Program-made: the position numbers and the translations under genes
The notes under the pieces: model-generated
Database searches by the model: none
Told to the model about the DNA's origin: nothing
The model's input: the letters and a program-made list of their open reading frames with translations, nothing else
Assembly (NCBI RefSeq): GCF_046764005.1
Contig: NZ_JBKOFW010000007.1
Location: 1-64,000, forward strand
Origin: Oryzobacter faecalis
GTDB taxonomy: Bacteria > Actinomycetota > Actinomycetes > Actinomycetales > Dermatophilaceae
Reading direction: 5' to 3'
Length of the DNA stretch: 64,000 bases
Shown: piece by piece, positions 42,435 through 51,500 of the stretch
How positions within the stretch are numbered: the first letter of the stretch is position 1
Layout: the number at the start of each line of letters is the position of its first letter

Positions 42435-43628
42435 TCAGGCCGGGGTGCCGTCGAGGTCCTCGATCCGGGCCAGGCTCGGCCCCCGGGTCGCGGAGATCGC
42501 CGCGGCGCGCTCCTCGGCCTCCTCGAGCACGCGCAGCGCGTTGCCCCCGGCCAGCGCCGCCAGGTCGCGGTCGCTCCACCCCCGGTCGGCCAGGGCCGCC
42601 AGGAGGCGCGGGTACCCGCTGACGTCCTCCAGCCCGTCGGGGAGGACGTCGACGCCGTCGTAGTCGCCGCCGAGCCCGAGGTGCTCGGGGCCGACGACCT
42701 CGCGGACGTGCTCGACGTGCCGGACGACGTCGTCGAGGGACGCCGTGGGCCGGCCGAGCCGGTCGCGTCGCTCGAGGTAGAAGGGGACGAAGGCGGCCTC
42801 GTCCTGGGGGTCGATGCCGGCCGCCACTGCCGCGTCGGACGCGTCGAGGTCCCAGTCGCGCACGTCCTGGCTGACGAAGCGCGGCACGAAGGTGACCATG
42901 CACACCCCGCCGTTCCCGGGCAGCCGCTCGAGGACGTCGTCGGGGACGTTGCGCGGGTGGTCGCAGACCGCCCGCGCGGAGGAGTGCGAGAACACGACCG
43001 GCGCCTCGGTCGTGTCGAGGGCGTCGCGCATCGTGTCGGCCGAGACGTGGCTGAGGTCGACGAGCATCCCGATCCGGTTCATCTCGCGCACGACCTCGCG
43101 GCCGAACGCCGAGAGGCCGCCGAGGACCGGGTCGTCGGTGGCCGAGTCGGCCCACGGGACGTTGTCGTTGTGGGTCAGCGTCAGGTACCGCACGCCGAGG
43201 GCGCCGAGCATCCGCAGGGTGCCGAGCGAGGAGTCGATGCTGTGCCCGCCCTCGGCCCCCATGAGGGAGGCGATCCGCCCGGCCGAGCGCGCGGCCTCCA
43301 CCTCGGCCCGGGTCGTCGCGAGGGCGAGGGCGTCGGGGTAGCGGGCGGCCATCGAGCGGACGGCGTCGACCTGCTCGAGGGTGGCGGTCACCGCGGCGTC
43401 GCCCTGCAGCGTCGCCGGCACGAAGACCGACCAGAACTGGGCGCCGACCCCGCCCTCGCGCAGCCGGGGGAGGTCGGTGTGCGTCGGCTGCCCGGCCACC
43501 GCGATGTCGAGGCGGTCCCAGTCGTAGCCGGTTCGCTCGCGGGCCTCCCACGGCAGGTCGTTGTGGCCGTCGACCACCGGGTGGTCGGCGAGGAGGGCGC
43601 GGATACGGGTGAGGGTGTCGCCGGGCAT
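42435..43628 (-). CDS. Membrane/renal-type dipeptidase (peptidase family M19)
   Basis: 397 residues. Zinc ligands expected in M19 are visible: HxD in VVDGHNDLPW (H22, D24), the bridging Glu in LMGAEGGHSID, and His in DLSHVS and FSHSSARAV. A C-terminal GGDYDGVD tract completes the TIM-barrel active site. It cleaves dipeptides, possibly D-amino acid-containing ones. ATG at 43628 with TAGGGT 7 nt upstream: leaderless. Confidence 0.9.
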   Translation of the reverse strand: MPGDTLTRIRALLADHPVVDGHNDLPWEARERTGYDWDRLDIAVAGQPTHTDLPRLREGGVGAQFWSVFVPATLQGDAAVTATLEQVDAVRSMAARYPDALALATTRAEVEAARSAGRIASLMGAEGGHSIDSSLGTLRMLGALGVRYLTLTHNDNVPWADSATDDPVLGGLSAFGREVVREMNRIGMLVDLSHVSADTMRDALDTTEAPVVFSHSSARAVCDHPRNVPDDVLERLPGNGGVCMVTFVPRFVSQDVRDWDLDASDAAVAAGIDPQDEAAFVPFYLERRDRLGRPTASLDDVVRHVEHVREVVGPEHLGLGGDYDGVDVLPDGLEDVSGYPRLLAALADRGWSDRDLAALAGGNALRVLEEAEERAAAISATRGPSLARIEDLDGTPA

Positions 43629-43635
43629 GCCCGCG

Positions 43636-43641
43636 ACCCTA
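43636..43641 (-). promoter_or_regulatory. -10 element of the dipeptidase gene, leaderless
   Basis: TAGGGT on the minus strand ends 7 nt before the ATG. It is divergent from the rimO promoter 35 bp away. Confidence 0.5.
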
Positions 43642-43675
43642 TCCGCCGGGTGCAGGCGGCCCGGGCGTGCGCAAC

Positions 43676-43681
43676 TAGAGT
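43676..43681 (+). promoter_or_regulatory. -10 element of the rimO operon, leaderless
   Basis: TAGAGT ends 6 nt before the rimO ATG, the same arrangement as at dapB. Confidence 0.55.
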
Positions 43682-43687
43682 GACGGC

Positions 43688-45109
43688 ATGCCTTCCTCCA
43701 CCCGCGGCAGCGTCGCCCTCGTCACGCTGGGCTGCACGCGCAACGAGGTCGACAGCGAGGAGCTGGCCGGACGTCTCGCCTCGCAGGGCTGGACCCTCGT
43801 CGAGGACGCCGCGGACGCCGACGTGGCCGTGGTCAACACGTGCGGCTTCGTCGAGCAGGCGAAGAAGGACTCGATCGACACCCTCCTCGAGGCGGCCGAC
43901 CTCAAGGCGACCGGCCGCACGCGCGCCGTCGTCGCCGTGGGGTGCCTCGCCGAGCGCTACGGGCAGACCCTCGCCGACGAGCTGCCCGACGCCGACGCCG
44001 TCCTCGGGTTCGACTCCTACCGCGACATGTCCACGCACCTGCGGGCCGTCCTCGACGGCGAGAAGGTCGTGTCCCACGTGCCCTCCGACCGCCGCCGGCT
44101 GCTCCCGCTCACCCCGGTGGAGCGGGCCGAGGCCGCCGCGGGCGTCGCGCTCCCCGGCCACGGGGACGGTGAGTCGTTCGTCCGGGCCCGGCTCGACGCC
44201 CGCCCGTGGGCCCCGCTGAAGATCGCCAGCGGCTGCGACCGGCGCTGCTCGTTCTGCGCCATCCCGATGTTCCGCGGCTCGTTCGTCTCGCGCCGCCCCA
44301 CCGACGTCGTCGCCGAGGCGCGCTGGCTCGCGGGGCAGGGGGTGCGTGAGCTGTTCCTCGCGAGCGAGAACTCGACGTCGTACGGCAAGGACCTCGGTGA
44401 CCTCACCCTCCTCGAGAAGCTGCTCCCCGAGCTCGGCGCGATCGAGGGGATCGACCGGGTGCGGGTGTCCTACCTCCAGCCGGCCGAGGTGCGCCCGGGG
44501 CTGCTCGAGGCGATGGCGGCCACCCCCGGCGTCATGCCCTGGTACGACCTGTCCTTCCAGCACGCCGCGCCCGCCCTGCTCCGGCGGATGCGGCGCTTCG
44601 GTGGCACCGACGCCTTCCTCGAGCTCGTCGGCCGGGTCCGGTCCCGGGAACCGCTCGCCGGCATCCGGAGCAACGTCATCGTCGGCTTCCCGGGCGAGAC
44701 CGAGGAGGACGTCGCCGAGCTCGAGCGCTTCCTCACCGAGGCCCGGCTCGACGTCGTCGGCGTCTTCGGCTACTCCGACGAGGACGGCACCGAGGCCGAG
44801 CACCTCGACGGCCACCTGCCCGAGGACGTCGTGGCCGAACGGGTCGAGCGGCTCACCGCCCTCGTCGAGGAGCTCACCGCCGAGCGCGCCCAGGAGCGGG
44901 TGGGGGAGCGGGTGGTCGTCCTCGTCGAGGAGCACGACGAGGACGAGCCGGACGTCGCCGTGGGGCGCGCCGAGCACCAGGGCCCCGACGTCGACGGCGT
45001 CTGCCTCCTGCGCGCGGCCCCCGGCGGGACCCTGCCCACGGTCGGCTCGCTCGTCGAGGGCGTCGTCACGGGGTCCCTCGGGGTCGACCTCGTCGTGGAG
45101 GCGCGGTGA
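43688..45109 (+). CDS. rimO: Ribosomal protein S12 methylthiotransferase RimO
   Basis: 473 residues. N-terminal UPF0004 domain with cluster Cys (LGCTRNEVDSE, VNTCGFVEQAKKDSID, VGCLAERY). Radical SAM motif C-x3-C-x2-C in SGCDRRCSFCAIPMFRG near residue 181, and a C-terminal TRAM domain. The NTCGFVEQAKKDSID and S12-type signatures favour RimO over MiaB. It methylthiolates an Asp of S12. First gene of an overlapping run with pgsA, cinA and clgR. Confidence 0.92.
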   Translation: MPSSTRGSVALVTLGCTRNEVDSEELAGRLASQGWTLVEDAADADVAVVNTCGFVEQAKKDSIDTLLEAADLKATGRTRAVVAVGCLAERYGQTLADELPDADAVLGFDSYRDMSTHLRAVLDGEKVVSHVPSDRRRLLPLTPVERAEAAAGVALPGHGDGESFVRARLDARPWAPLKIASGCDRRCSFCAIPMFRGSFVSRRPTDVVAEARWLAGQGVRELFLASENSTSYGKDLGDLTLLEKLLPELGAIEGIDRVRVSYLQPAEVRPGLLEAMAATPGVMPWYDLSFQHAAPALLRRMRRFGGTDAFLELVGRVRSREPLAGIRSNVIVGFPGETEEDVAELERFLTEARLDVVGVFGYSDEDGTEAEHLDGHLPEDVVAERVERLTALVEELTAERAQERVGERVVVLVEEHDEDEPDVAVGRAEHQGPDVDGVCLLRAAPGGTLPTVGSLVEGVVTGSLGVDLVVEAR

Positions 45110-45849
45110 CCGACAAGCCCACCCGCCCGGTGCGCCCCGGCCCGCTGGCCGAGGGGCGCGCCAGCGACCCGTACCGCGCCGGCATCGACCCGGCGAGCCC
45201 GGTGGTCCCCACGACCGGGCCGAGCGCGTGGAACATCGCGAACTACCTCACGGTCTTCCGCCTGCTCCTCGTGCCGGTCTTCGCCTGGCTGCTCCTCGTC
45301 GACGACGGCCGGAACGCCGCGTACCGGTGGACCGCGTTCGCGGTCTTCGCCGTCGCGATGCTCACCGACCGGATCGACGGCGACCTCGCCCGCAGCCGCG
45401 GCCTCGTGACGAACGTCGGCAAGGTGCTCGACCCCATCGCCGACAAGGCCCTCGTGACGATGGCGCTCGTCGGGCTCTCGGCCGTCGGTGAGGTCTGGTG
45501 GTGGGTGACGATCGTCGTCCTCGTCCGCGAGTGGGGCATCACCGCCGTGCGGTTCTGGGTCATCCGGCACGGGGTCATGGCGGCCGGCAGGGGCGGCAAG
45601 GTCAAGACCCTGCTCCAGACGTTCGGCATCGGCTTCTTCCTCTGGCCGCGCTGGACCCTTCCGGCCCCCGCGTTCTGGGACGGCCTGGCCTGGACCCTGC
45701 TCGGGGCGGCCGTCGTCGTCACCGTCGTCACGGGCGTCGACTACCTCGTGCAGGCGCTGCGCCTGCGCCAGACGAGCGAGCGGGCCCTGCGCAAGCGCGC
45801 CGAGCGGGCGGCACGGGCCGCCCGGCCGAGCGGGACCACGGAGCCGTGA
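45106..45849 (+). CDS. pgsA: CDP-diacylglycerol--glycerol-3-phosphate 3-phosphatidyltransferase
   Basis: 247 residues, five or six membrane segments. The CDP-alcohol phosphatidyltransferase motif is intact: D-G-x2-A-R-x8-G-x3-D-x3-D in TDRIDGDLARSRGLVTNVGK followed by VLDPIADK. It makes phosphatidylglycerophosphate at the inner membrane. GTG start overlapping the rimO stop; a ~40-residue Pro-rich extension precedes the first helix. Confidence 0.92.
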   Translation: MTDKPTRPVRPGPLAEGRASDPYRAGIDPASPVVPTTGPSAWNIANYLTVFRLLLVPVFAWLLLVDDGRNAAYRWTAFAVFAVAMLTDRIDGDLARSRGLVTNVGKVLDPIADKALVTMALVGLSAVGEVWWWVTIVVLVREWGITAVRFWVIRHGVMAAGRGGKVKTLLQTFGIGFFLWPRWTLPAPAFWDGLAWTLLGAAVVVTVVTGVDYLVQALRLRQTSERALRKRAERAARAARPSGTTEP

Positions 45850-46400
45850 CGCCGCACCACGGGGCCGCGGCCGTCGTGGCCGACCTCGTCGCGCGCGGCC
45901 TCACCGTGGGCACGGCGGAGTCGCTGACCGGCGGGCTCGTCGCGGCCGCCCTGACGAGCGTCCCGGGGGCGTCGGCCGTCGTCCGTGGGGGAGTCGTCGC
46001 GTACGCCAGCGACGTCAAGGCCTCCGTCCTCGGGGTCGACCCGGTCCTCCTCGCTGCCGAGGGTGCCGTGTGCGCCCCGGTCGCCGAACAGCTCGCCGAG
46101 GGCGTGCGGGCGGTGCTGCGGTGCGACGTCGGGCTCGCGACGACCGGGGTGGCGGGTCCCGACCCCGCCGACGGGAAGGCCGTGGGCACGGTGTTCGTCG
46201 CCGCCGCCGGGCCCTGGGGAATCCTCGTCGAGGAGCACGCGTTGACCGGCGACCGGGAGCAGGTGCGCGCGTCGAGCGTCGACGCCGTGCTGCGGCTCCT
46301 CGGCCGGGGTCTCCACAACCTCCGGGCCGCCGTGGGTGGCGCGGGGTACGGTGGGACCCAGCACGAGAGCACCGACGACGCCCGAGAGGAGGCACCGTGA
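45846..46400 (+). CDS. cinA: CinA C-terminal domain protein (NMN amidohydrolase-like)
   Basis: 184 residues: only the CinA C-terminal (PncC) domain, with GTAESLTGGLVAAALTSVPGAS and GLATTGVAGPDPADGK. Relatives deamidate nicotinamide mononucleotide in NAD recycling. GTG start overlapping the pgsA stop. The ~20-residue acidic tail (QHESTDDAREEAP) overlaps the clgR start. Confidence 0.9.
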   Translation: MTPHHGAAAVVADLVARGLTVGTAESLTGGLVAAALTSVPGASAVVRGGVVAYASDVKASVLGVDPVLLAAEGAVCAPVAEQLAEGVRAVLRCDVGLATTGVAGPDPADGKAVGTVFVAAAGPWGILVEEHALTGDREQVRASSVDAVLRLLGRGLHNLRAAVGGAGYGGTQHESTDDAREEAP

Positions 46401-46702
46401 TCCTGCTGCGACACGAGCTCGGCGAGGTCCTGCGCGAGATCCGCCAGGAGCAGGGCCGCACGCTGCGCGACGTCGCCACGTCGTCCTCGGTGTCCCTGGG
46501 CTACCTCAGCGAGCTCGAGCGCGGAACGAAGGAGGCCTCCTCCGAGCTGCTCTCCGCGGTGTGCGGCGGCCTCGGCCTCCCGCTCAGCGACGTCCTCGGG
46601 CTGGTGCAGGAGCGCGTCCAGCGGGTCGAGACCCTCTCCGCGCCGGTCAGCCTCCACGTCCCGGCCCTCGGCGCCGACACCGTGTCGGCCTCCGCGGCCT
46701 GA
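46397..46702 (+). CDS. clgR: Clp gene regulator ClgR, Xre-type
   Basis: 101 residues. The helix-turn-helix is seen as LGEVLREIRQEQGRTLRDVATSSSVSLGYLSELERGTKEASSELL. ClgR activates clp protease and related stress genes in actinobacteria and is itself controlled by ClpP-dependent degradation; the C-terminal ...ADTVSASAA ends in Ala-Ala, as expected for a ClpP-recognised tail. GTG start with GAGGAGG upstream; pgsA-cinA-clgR order is typical. Confidence 0.92.
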   Translation: MILLRHELGEVLREIRQEQGRTLRDVATSSSVSLGYLSELERGTKEASSELLSAVCGGLGLPLSDVLGLVQERVQRVETLSAPVSLHVPALGADTVSASAA

Positions 46703-46706
46703 CCCC

Positions 46707-47588
46707 TCAGGCGCGGCCGCGCCGGTAGGTGTCGCCGCTGCCCCCGCGGCCCGACGCCCCGAGCGGACGTTGTGGTCGCCCGTCGTCGGTCGGGGCCAGT
46801 CCGCCCTGGCAGGTCGGGCACGAGAACATCGTCCGCTCGCGCGGCGCCGTCCCCGTCATCGCGACCCTCACCGTGTCGCCGCACCGCCGGCAGGGGCGGC
46901 CGGAGCGCGCGTGGACGTACGCCTCCTCGCCGGCCCGCTGGATGCCGGTGCTGCCCTGCCACCCGGTGCGGGCCGCGGCCGCCATGAGCCGGTGGAGCCG
47001 CTCCAGGAGGGCGCGCACCCGCTCGGGGTCGAGGTCGCGCCCCGGTGTCCACGGGTGCACGCGCTCGATGAAGAGCAGCTCGCTCGCCCAGAACGTGCCG
47101 ACGCCCGCGAGGACGCGCTGGTCGAGGAGGAGGTCCCCGACGAGGGCCGTCGAGCCGGTGACCCGGCGGGTCACCTCGTCGGGGTCCCAGTCGGGGCCGA
47201 GGACGTCCGGGCCGAGGTGCCCCACGACCTCGCCCTCGCGGGCGGTGAGGACGAGGTCGAGCATCCCCAGCCGCAGGCCGATCGCGGACCACGAGGACGT
47301 GAGGACCGCGGCCCGCAGGTCACGGCGGCGCAACGCCCGTTCGGTGTCGGGACCGGGGTGCTCGACGCGCCACTGGCCCTCCATCCGCAGGTGCGAGTGC
47401 AGCGTCGTGCCGGAGTCGAGGCGGTGGAGCACGTGCTTGCCGCGCGCCACGACCTCGACGGTGGTGGCGCCGCGCAGGTCGGCGTCGGCGATCGAGGGCC
47501 AGCGCAGGTCGGACCGCTCGACGACCGCGCCCTCGAGGGCGCGGTGCAACCGGTCGGCGGTGCGGTGGACGGTGTCACCCTCGGGCAC
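46707..47588 (-). CDS. Fpg/Nei-family DNA glycosylase (Nei type)
   Basis: 293 residues. The catalytic N-terminus PEGDTVHRTADRLHRAL (Pro2, Glu3) is intact. H2TH region VLAGVGTFWASELLF, and a C-terminal zinc finger CRRCGDTVRVAMTGTAPRERTMFSCPTCQ. The EGDTV start indicates the Nei (endonuclease VIII) branch rather than MutM. It excises oxidised pyrimidines. The first 14 bases overlap the end of the padR gene, so both are probably one transcript. Confidence 0.9.
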   Translation of the reverse strand: MPEGDTVHRTADRLHRALEGAVVERSDLRWPSIADADLRGATTVEVVARGKHVLHRLDSGTTLHSHLRMEGQWRVEHPGPDTERALRRRDLRAAVLTSSWSAIGLRLGMLDLVLTAREGEVVGHLGPDVLGPDWDPDEVTRRVTGSTALVGDLLLDQRVLAGVGTFWASELLFIERVHPWTPGRDLDPERVRALLERLHRLMAAAARTGWQGSTGIQRAGEEAYVHARSGRPCRRCGDTVRVAMTGTAPRERTMFSCPTCQGGLAPTDDGRPQRPLGASGRGGSGDTYRRGRA

Positions 47589-48132
47589 CGGCGCCGCCCC
47601 CTTCCGCGTCCGGCAGCGCGGCGAGGCACTCGCGCGCCCAGGCGAGCTGGGCGCGGGCGACGTGCTCGCCGAACGCCAGGGTCATCGTGCGGTAGGCCTG
47701 CTCCGGGCTGTCGTCGCCGGTGATCTCGTCGCGGACCTCGGCGTAGTGCTCGAGCGCCGCCTCGGCCTGACGTTCGGCGTCGGCGAGGAGGTCGGCCGGA
47801 GCGCCGTCGGGCAGGTGGGTGCCGAAGAAGAGCCGGAGGAGCAGGCCGTTGCGCGCCGGGGGCGCCCGGTGCGGCTCGGACAGCAGGTCGCGCAGCCGGT
47901 CGACCCCGTCGGCGGTGATCTCGTAGACCGTCCGTGAGCGGCGCCCGCTCGGTGCGGGACGCACCGCCCCGGCCTCCTCGAGCGCGGCGAGCGTCGGGTA
48001 GATCTGCCCGAAGCTCTCGTGCCAGAAGTGGCCGAGGGTCTCGCCGATGGCCGCGCGCACCTCGTAGCCCGTCATCGGGCCCGTGGAGAGGGCGCCGAGG
48101 ACGGCGACCTCGGTCTGGGCGCGTCTAGGCAC
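47575..48132 (-). CDS. PadR-family transcriptional regulator
   Basis: 185 residues. Winged-helix N-terminus (VAVLGALSTGPMTGYEVRAAIGETLGHFWHESFGQIYPTLAALEEAGAVR) and the helical C-terminal dimerisation domain. PadR regulators respond to small ligands and usually repress nearby genes. GTG start at 48132; a TACAGT element ends 6 nt upstream (leaderless), and GTATCTG repeats lie over the promoter, fitting autoregulation. Confidence 0.88.
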   Translation of the reverse strand: MPRRAQTEVAVLGALSTGPMTGYEVRAAIGETLGHFWHESFGQIYPTLAALEEAGAVRPAPSGRRSRTVYEITADGVDRLRDLLSEPHRAPPARNGLLLRLFFGTHLPDGAPADLLADAERQAEAALEHYAEVRDEITGDDSPEQAYRTMTLAFGEHVARAQLAWARECLAALPDAEGGGAGARG

Positions 48133-48138
48133 CGACCC

Positions 48139-48174
48139 ACTGTATCTGCTAGAAACGTATCTGTGAGATATGCA
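48139..48174. promoter_or_regulatory. padR promoter with PadR-type operator repeats
   Basis: The minus-strand -10 element TACAGT occupies 48144-48139. GTATCTG occurs at 48142 and again 15 bp further, and the second copy forms a near-palindrome GTATCT-GTG-AGATAT. The divergent gene starts inside this region (GTG 48163), so one bound repressor could silence both. Confidence 0.5.
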
Positions 48175-48573
48175 TCAGCAGGGGATGCCGACTCCGTGCG
48201 ACCGGTCGTGGTCGCCTGCCTCGGCGGGATCACCGCGTTCCAGGTGTCACTCGCCGCCGGCGCACCCTTCGGGGTCCTCGCGTACGGCGGCCTCCACGAG
48301 GGCGTCCTGCCCCCGTCACTGCGGGTCGCGTCGGCGCTCGCGACGCTCCTGTGGGGCGCGGCGACGGTGGCCGTGGCCTCCGGGCGGCCGCGGGCCCCCG
48401 AGCGCCAGCGGCTCCTCTTCACCGGGCTGACCGCGGTCGCCGGCGTGGGCGCGCTCGTCAACCTCGCGTCGCCGAGCCTGCCCGAACGGCTGCTCTGGGT
48501 GCCGGTGACGGCCACCCTCGCCGTGACCGCGTGGCACGAGGCGCGGTCGCTGCCGCGGCGCTTCACCGCCTGA
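48163..48573 (+). CDS. Small membrane protein, divergent from padR
   Basis: 136 residues from the GTG at 48163, with four predicted membrane segments (about 14-36, 46-66, 77-95, 101-118) and an Arg-rich tail. A later GTG near 48197 is a possible start. No family recognised. Its position next to padR and inside the operator suggests it is a PadR target. Its end overlaps lhr by 11 bp on the opposite strand. Confidence 0.55.
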   Translation: MRYASAGDADSVRPVVVACLGGITAFQVSLAAGAPFGVLAYGGLHEGVLPPSLRVASALATLLWGAATVAVASGRPRAPERQRLLFTGLTAVAGVGALVNLASPSLPERLLWVPVTATLAVTAWHEARSLPRRFTA

Positions 48574-51500
48574 TCCGCAGTCCCCGAGGGGTGAGGTGGA
48601 AACCGGCCTCCTCGAGGGCGGCGACGACCGGGTGGCCCGACCCCAGGAGCGCCCCGCCGTCGGCCTTCTCGACGCTGAGCCGGCCCAGGCTCCCCTCACG
48701 CACCGCGGTGGCCAGCGCCCGGGCGGCCGCGACGAGCAGGTCGGGGTCCTCGGCGAAGGTCAGCAGCGTCCTGCCGCCGCGCTCGACGTAGAGGACGAGG
48801 TCGCCGTCGACGAGGACGACGACCGCCCCCGCCTTGCGTCCCGGCTGGTGCCGCCGCCGCGGCGCGGTGTCGTCGTCGGCGGGGTCGACGGCACGGTCGG
48901 GCCACGCGAGCGCCGCCCCGTAGGGGTTGGCCGGGTCGCTGGCGGCGAGGACGACGACCTCCGCGCCCTCGCGCCGGGAGCGGTCCGCGGCGCCGCCGCT
49001 CGCCCCACGGAGGCGGTCGACGGCACCGGTCGTGCCGAACTGCGAGGCGCCCAGGCCCTCGACGAAGTAGCCGCGCCGGACCCGACCGGCCTCCTCGGCC
49101 TTCCCGAGGACGCGGTAGACCCCCGCGAACCCGCCGGGGACGTCCTCGGCCGCGACGGCTCCGCGGGTGAGCACACCGTGCCGGTCGAGGAGGAGCTCGG
49201 CGGTGGCGAAGGCGCGCAGCGTCGCGTCGTCGTCGACCGGGGGGAGCAACGACCAGCGCCCGGTGACACGGGGCGGTCCGCTGCGCGTGGGCAGGGACGG
49301 ACGGGTGGAGGAGGCGCCGAGCGCCCCGAGCGGTCCGCGGCGCCCGCCGTAGCGGCTGCGGCGCGGCCCGGCGGCCGCGCGGCGGTGGGCCGTACGGCCA
49401 CCGGCGAGGAGGGCGCGGACCGGGGCGAAGGTGTCGCCGGTGACCCGGCCGGCCCACACGAGGTCCCACAGCGTCTCGGCGAGGGCCTCGTCGTCGGTGG
49501 AGCCCACCGCGTCGGAGAGGGTGCGGAAGAAGTGCGCCCCTCCTCCTGCCAGGACGTCGAGCACGGCGGTGCCGAGCTCGCCGGGGACCCGGTCGGGGTC
49601 GGGCCCGGGGAGGGTGAGGTGCGCGGAGTCGGCGGCGTGCAGCGAGACCCAGCCGTCGTCGCCGGGCAGGGACCCGTGGCCGCACCAGACCACCTCGCCG
49701 CTGGCCAGCAGCTCGTCGAGGAGCCCCGGGGTGTAGCCGGCGACGCGCGCCGGGAGGACGAGCGACTCGACGGCGCTCGCCGGCAGGACCGCCCCGCTCA
49801 GCTGCTCGAGGACCCGCAGCAGGCCGTCGCGCCCGCGCAGCCGCCCGCCGACCCCCTGCCAGCCCTGGAGGAACCGAGACAGCTCGACGGGGGTGACCGG
49901 CTCGACCTCCGCGCGCAGCGCCGCGAGGGAGCGGCGCCGTAGCATCCGCAGCACCTCGGCGTCGCAGAACTCGCTTCCGCCGCCGCCGGTGGGGAGCAGC
50001 TCGCCCTCGACGACCCGGCCGGAGGAGACGAGGCGCGCGAGCGCGGCGTGGACGACGGCGATGCCCAGCCCGTAGGCGCGCGCGACCTCGGTGGCGTGGA
50101 ACGGGGCGTGGGTGCGGGCGTACCGGGCGACGAGGTCGCCGAGCGGGTCGTCGACCGGCTCGAGGAAGGCCTGGGCCACGCCGGGGGGCAGCGAGACGCC
50201 GAGCGCGTCGCGCAGGCGCGAGGCGTCCTCGACGGCGGCCCACCGCTGCTCACCGGCGACCCGGACCTCGATGACCTGCCGCTGCTCGCGCAGGCCCCCG
50301 AGCCACCGCTCGACGTCGTCGCCGGTCGTGCCCTCCCGGCAGCGGGTCAGGACGGCCTCGGTGGAGAGCGGCCCGAGCCCGCGGACGAGGTCGAGGACGT
50401 CGTCGGCGTCGCGGGCGGCCCGCTCCGGCGTGAGCCGCTGCAGCTCGGCCTCGGTGCGGGCGACCTGCTCGGCGTCGAGGAGGTCGCGCAGCGCGAGCCC
50501 CTCGGAGGTGCCGAGGAGCTCGGCGAGGAGCGAGGGGTCGAGGGCGAGGGCCGCCGCCCGGCGCTCGGCGAGCGGGGAGTCGCCCTCGTAGAGGAACTGG
50601 GCGACGTAGCCGAACAGGAGGGACTTCGCGAAGGGTGAGGGGGTGGCGCTCTCGACGTCGACGACCGTGACCCGGCGCGAGCCGATGTCGCGCATGAGGT
50701 CGACGAGGCCGGGGACGTCGAAGACGTCCTGGACGCACTCGCGCACGGCCTCGAGGACGATGGGGAAGGTCGGGTAGCGGCTGGCGACCTCGAGCAGCTG
50801 CGAGGCGCGCTGGCGCTGCTGCCACAGGGGCTGGCGCCGGTCCGGGCGGCGGCGGGGGAGCAGCAGCGCCCGGGCGGCGCACTCGCGGAAGCGCGAGGCG
50901 AACAGGGCCGACCCACCGATCTCCTCGGTGACGAGGGCGCGGACGTCGTCGGGGTCGAGGGTGACGAGGTCGAGCAGCTCGCGCCCGACCCCGCGGCCCC
51001 CCGGGCCGCCCACGCCGTCGACCTCGTCGAGCTCGAGGTCGGGCAGCCGCAGGACGATGCCGTCGTCGCCGTGCATCGCCTGGACGTCGACGCCGAACCG
51101 GTCGCGCATCCGCGCGCTGACGGCGAGCGCCCACGGGGCGTGGACCTGGGCGCCGAAGGGCGAGTGGACGGCGATCCGCCAGTCACCGAGCTCGTCGCGG
51201 AACCGCTCGACGACGATCGTGCGGTCGTCGGGGACGTGCCCGGTGGCCTCGCGCTGCTCGCGCAGGTAGGTGAGGAGGTTGTCGGCGGCCCAGTCGTCGA
51301 GGCCGGCGGCCCGCACCCGCGCGCGGGCGTCGGCAGGGGGGAGCCCCTCGACCTCGCGGACGAACGCCCCGACGGCGCGCCCCAGCTCGGCCGGCCGCCC
51401 CTGGGAATCGCCCTTCCAGAAGGGCAGGCGCCCGGGGAGCCCGGGCGCGGGTGTGACGAGGACGCGGTCGTGGGTGATGTCCTCGATGCGCCACGTCGTC

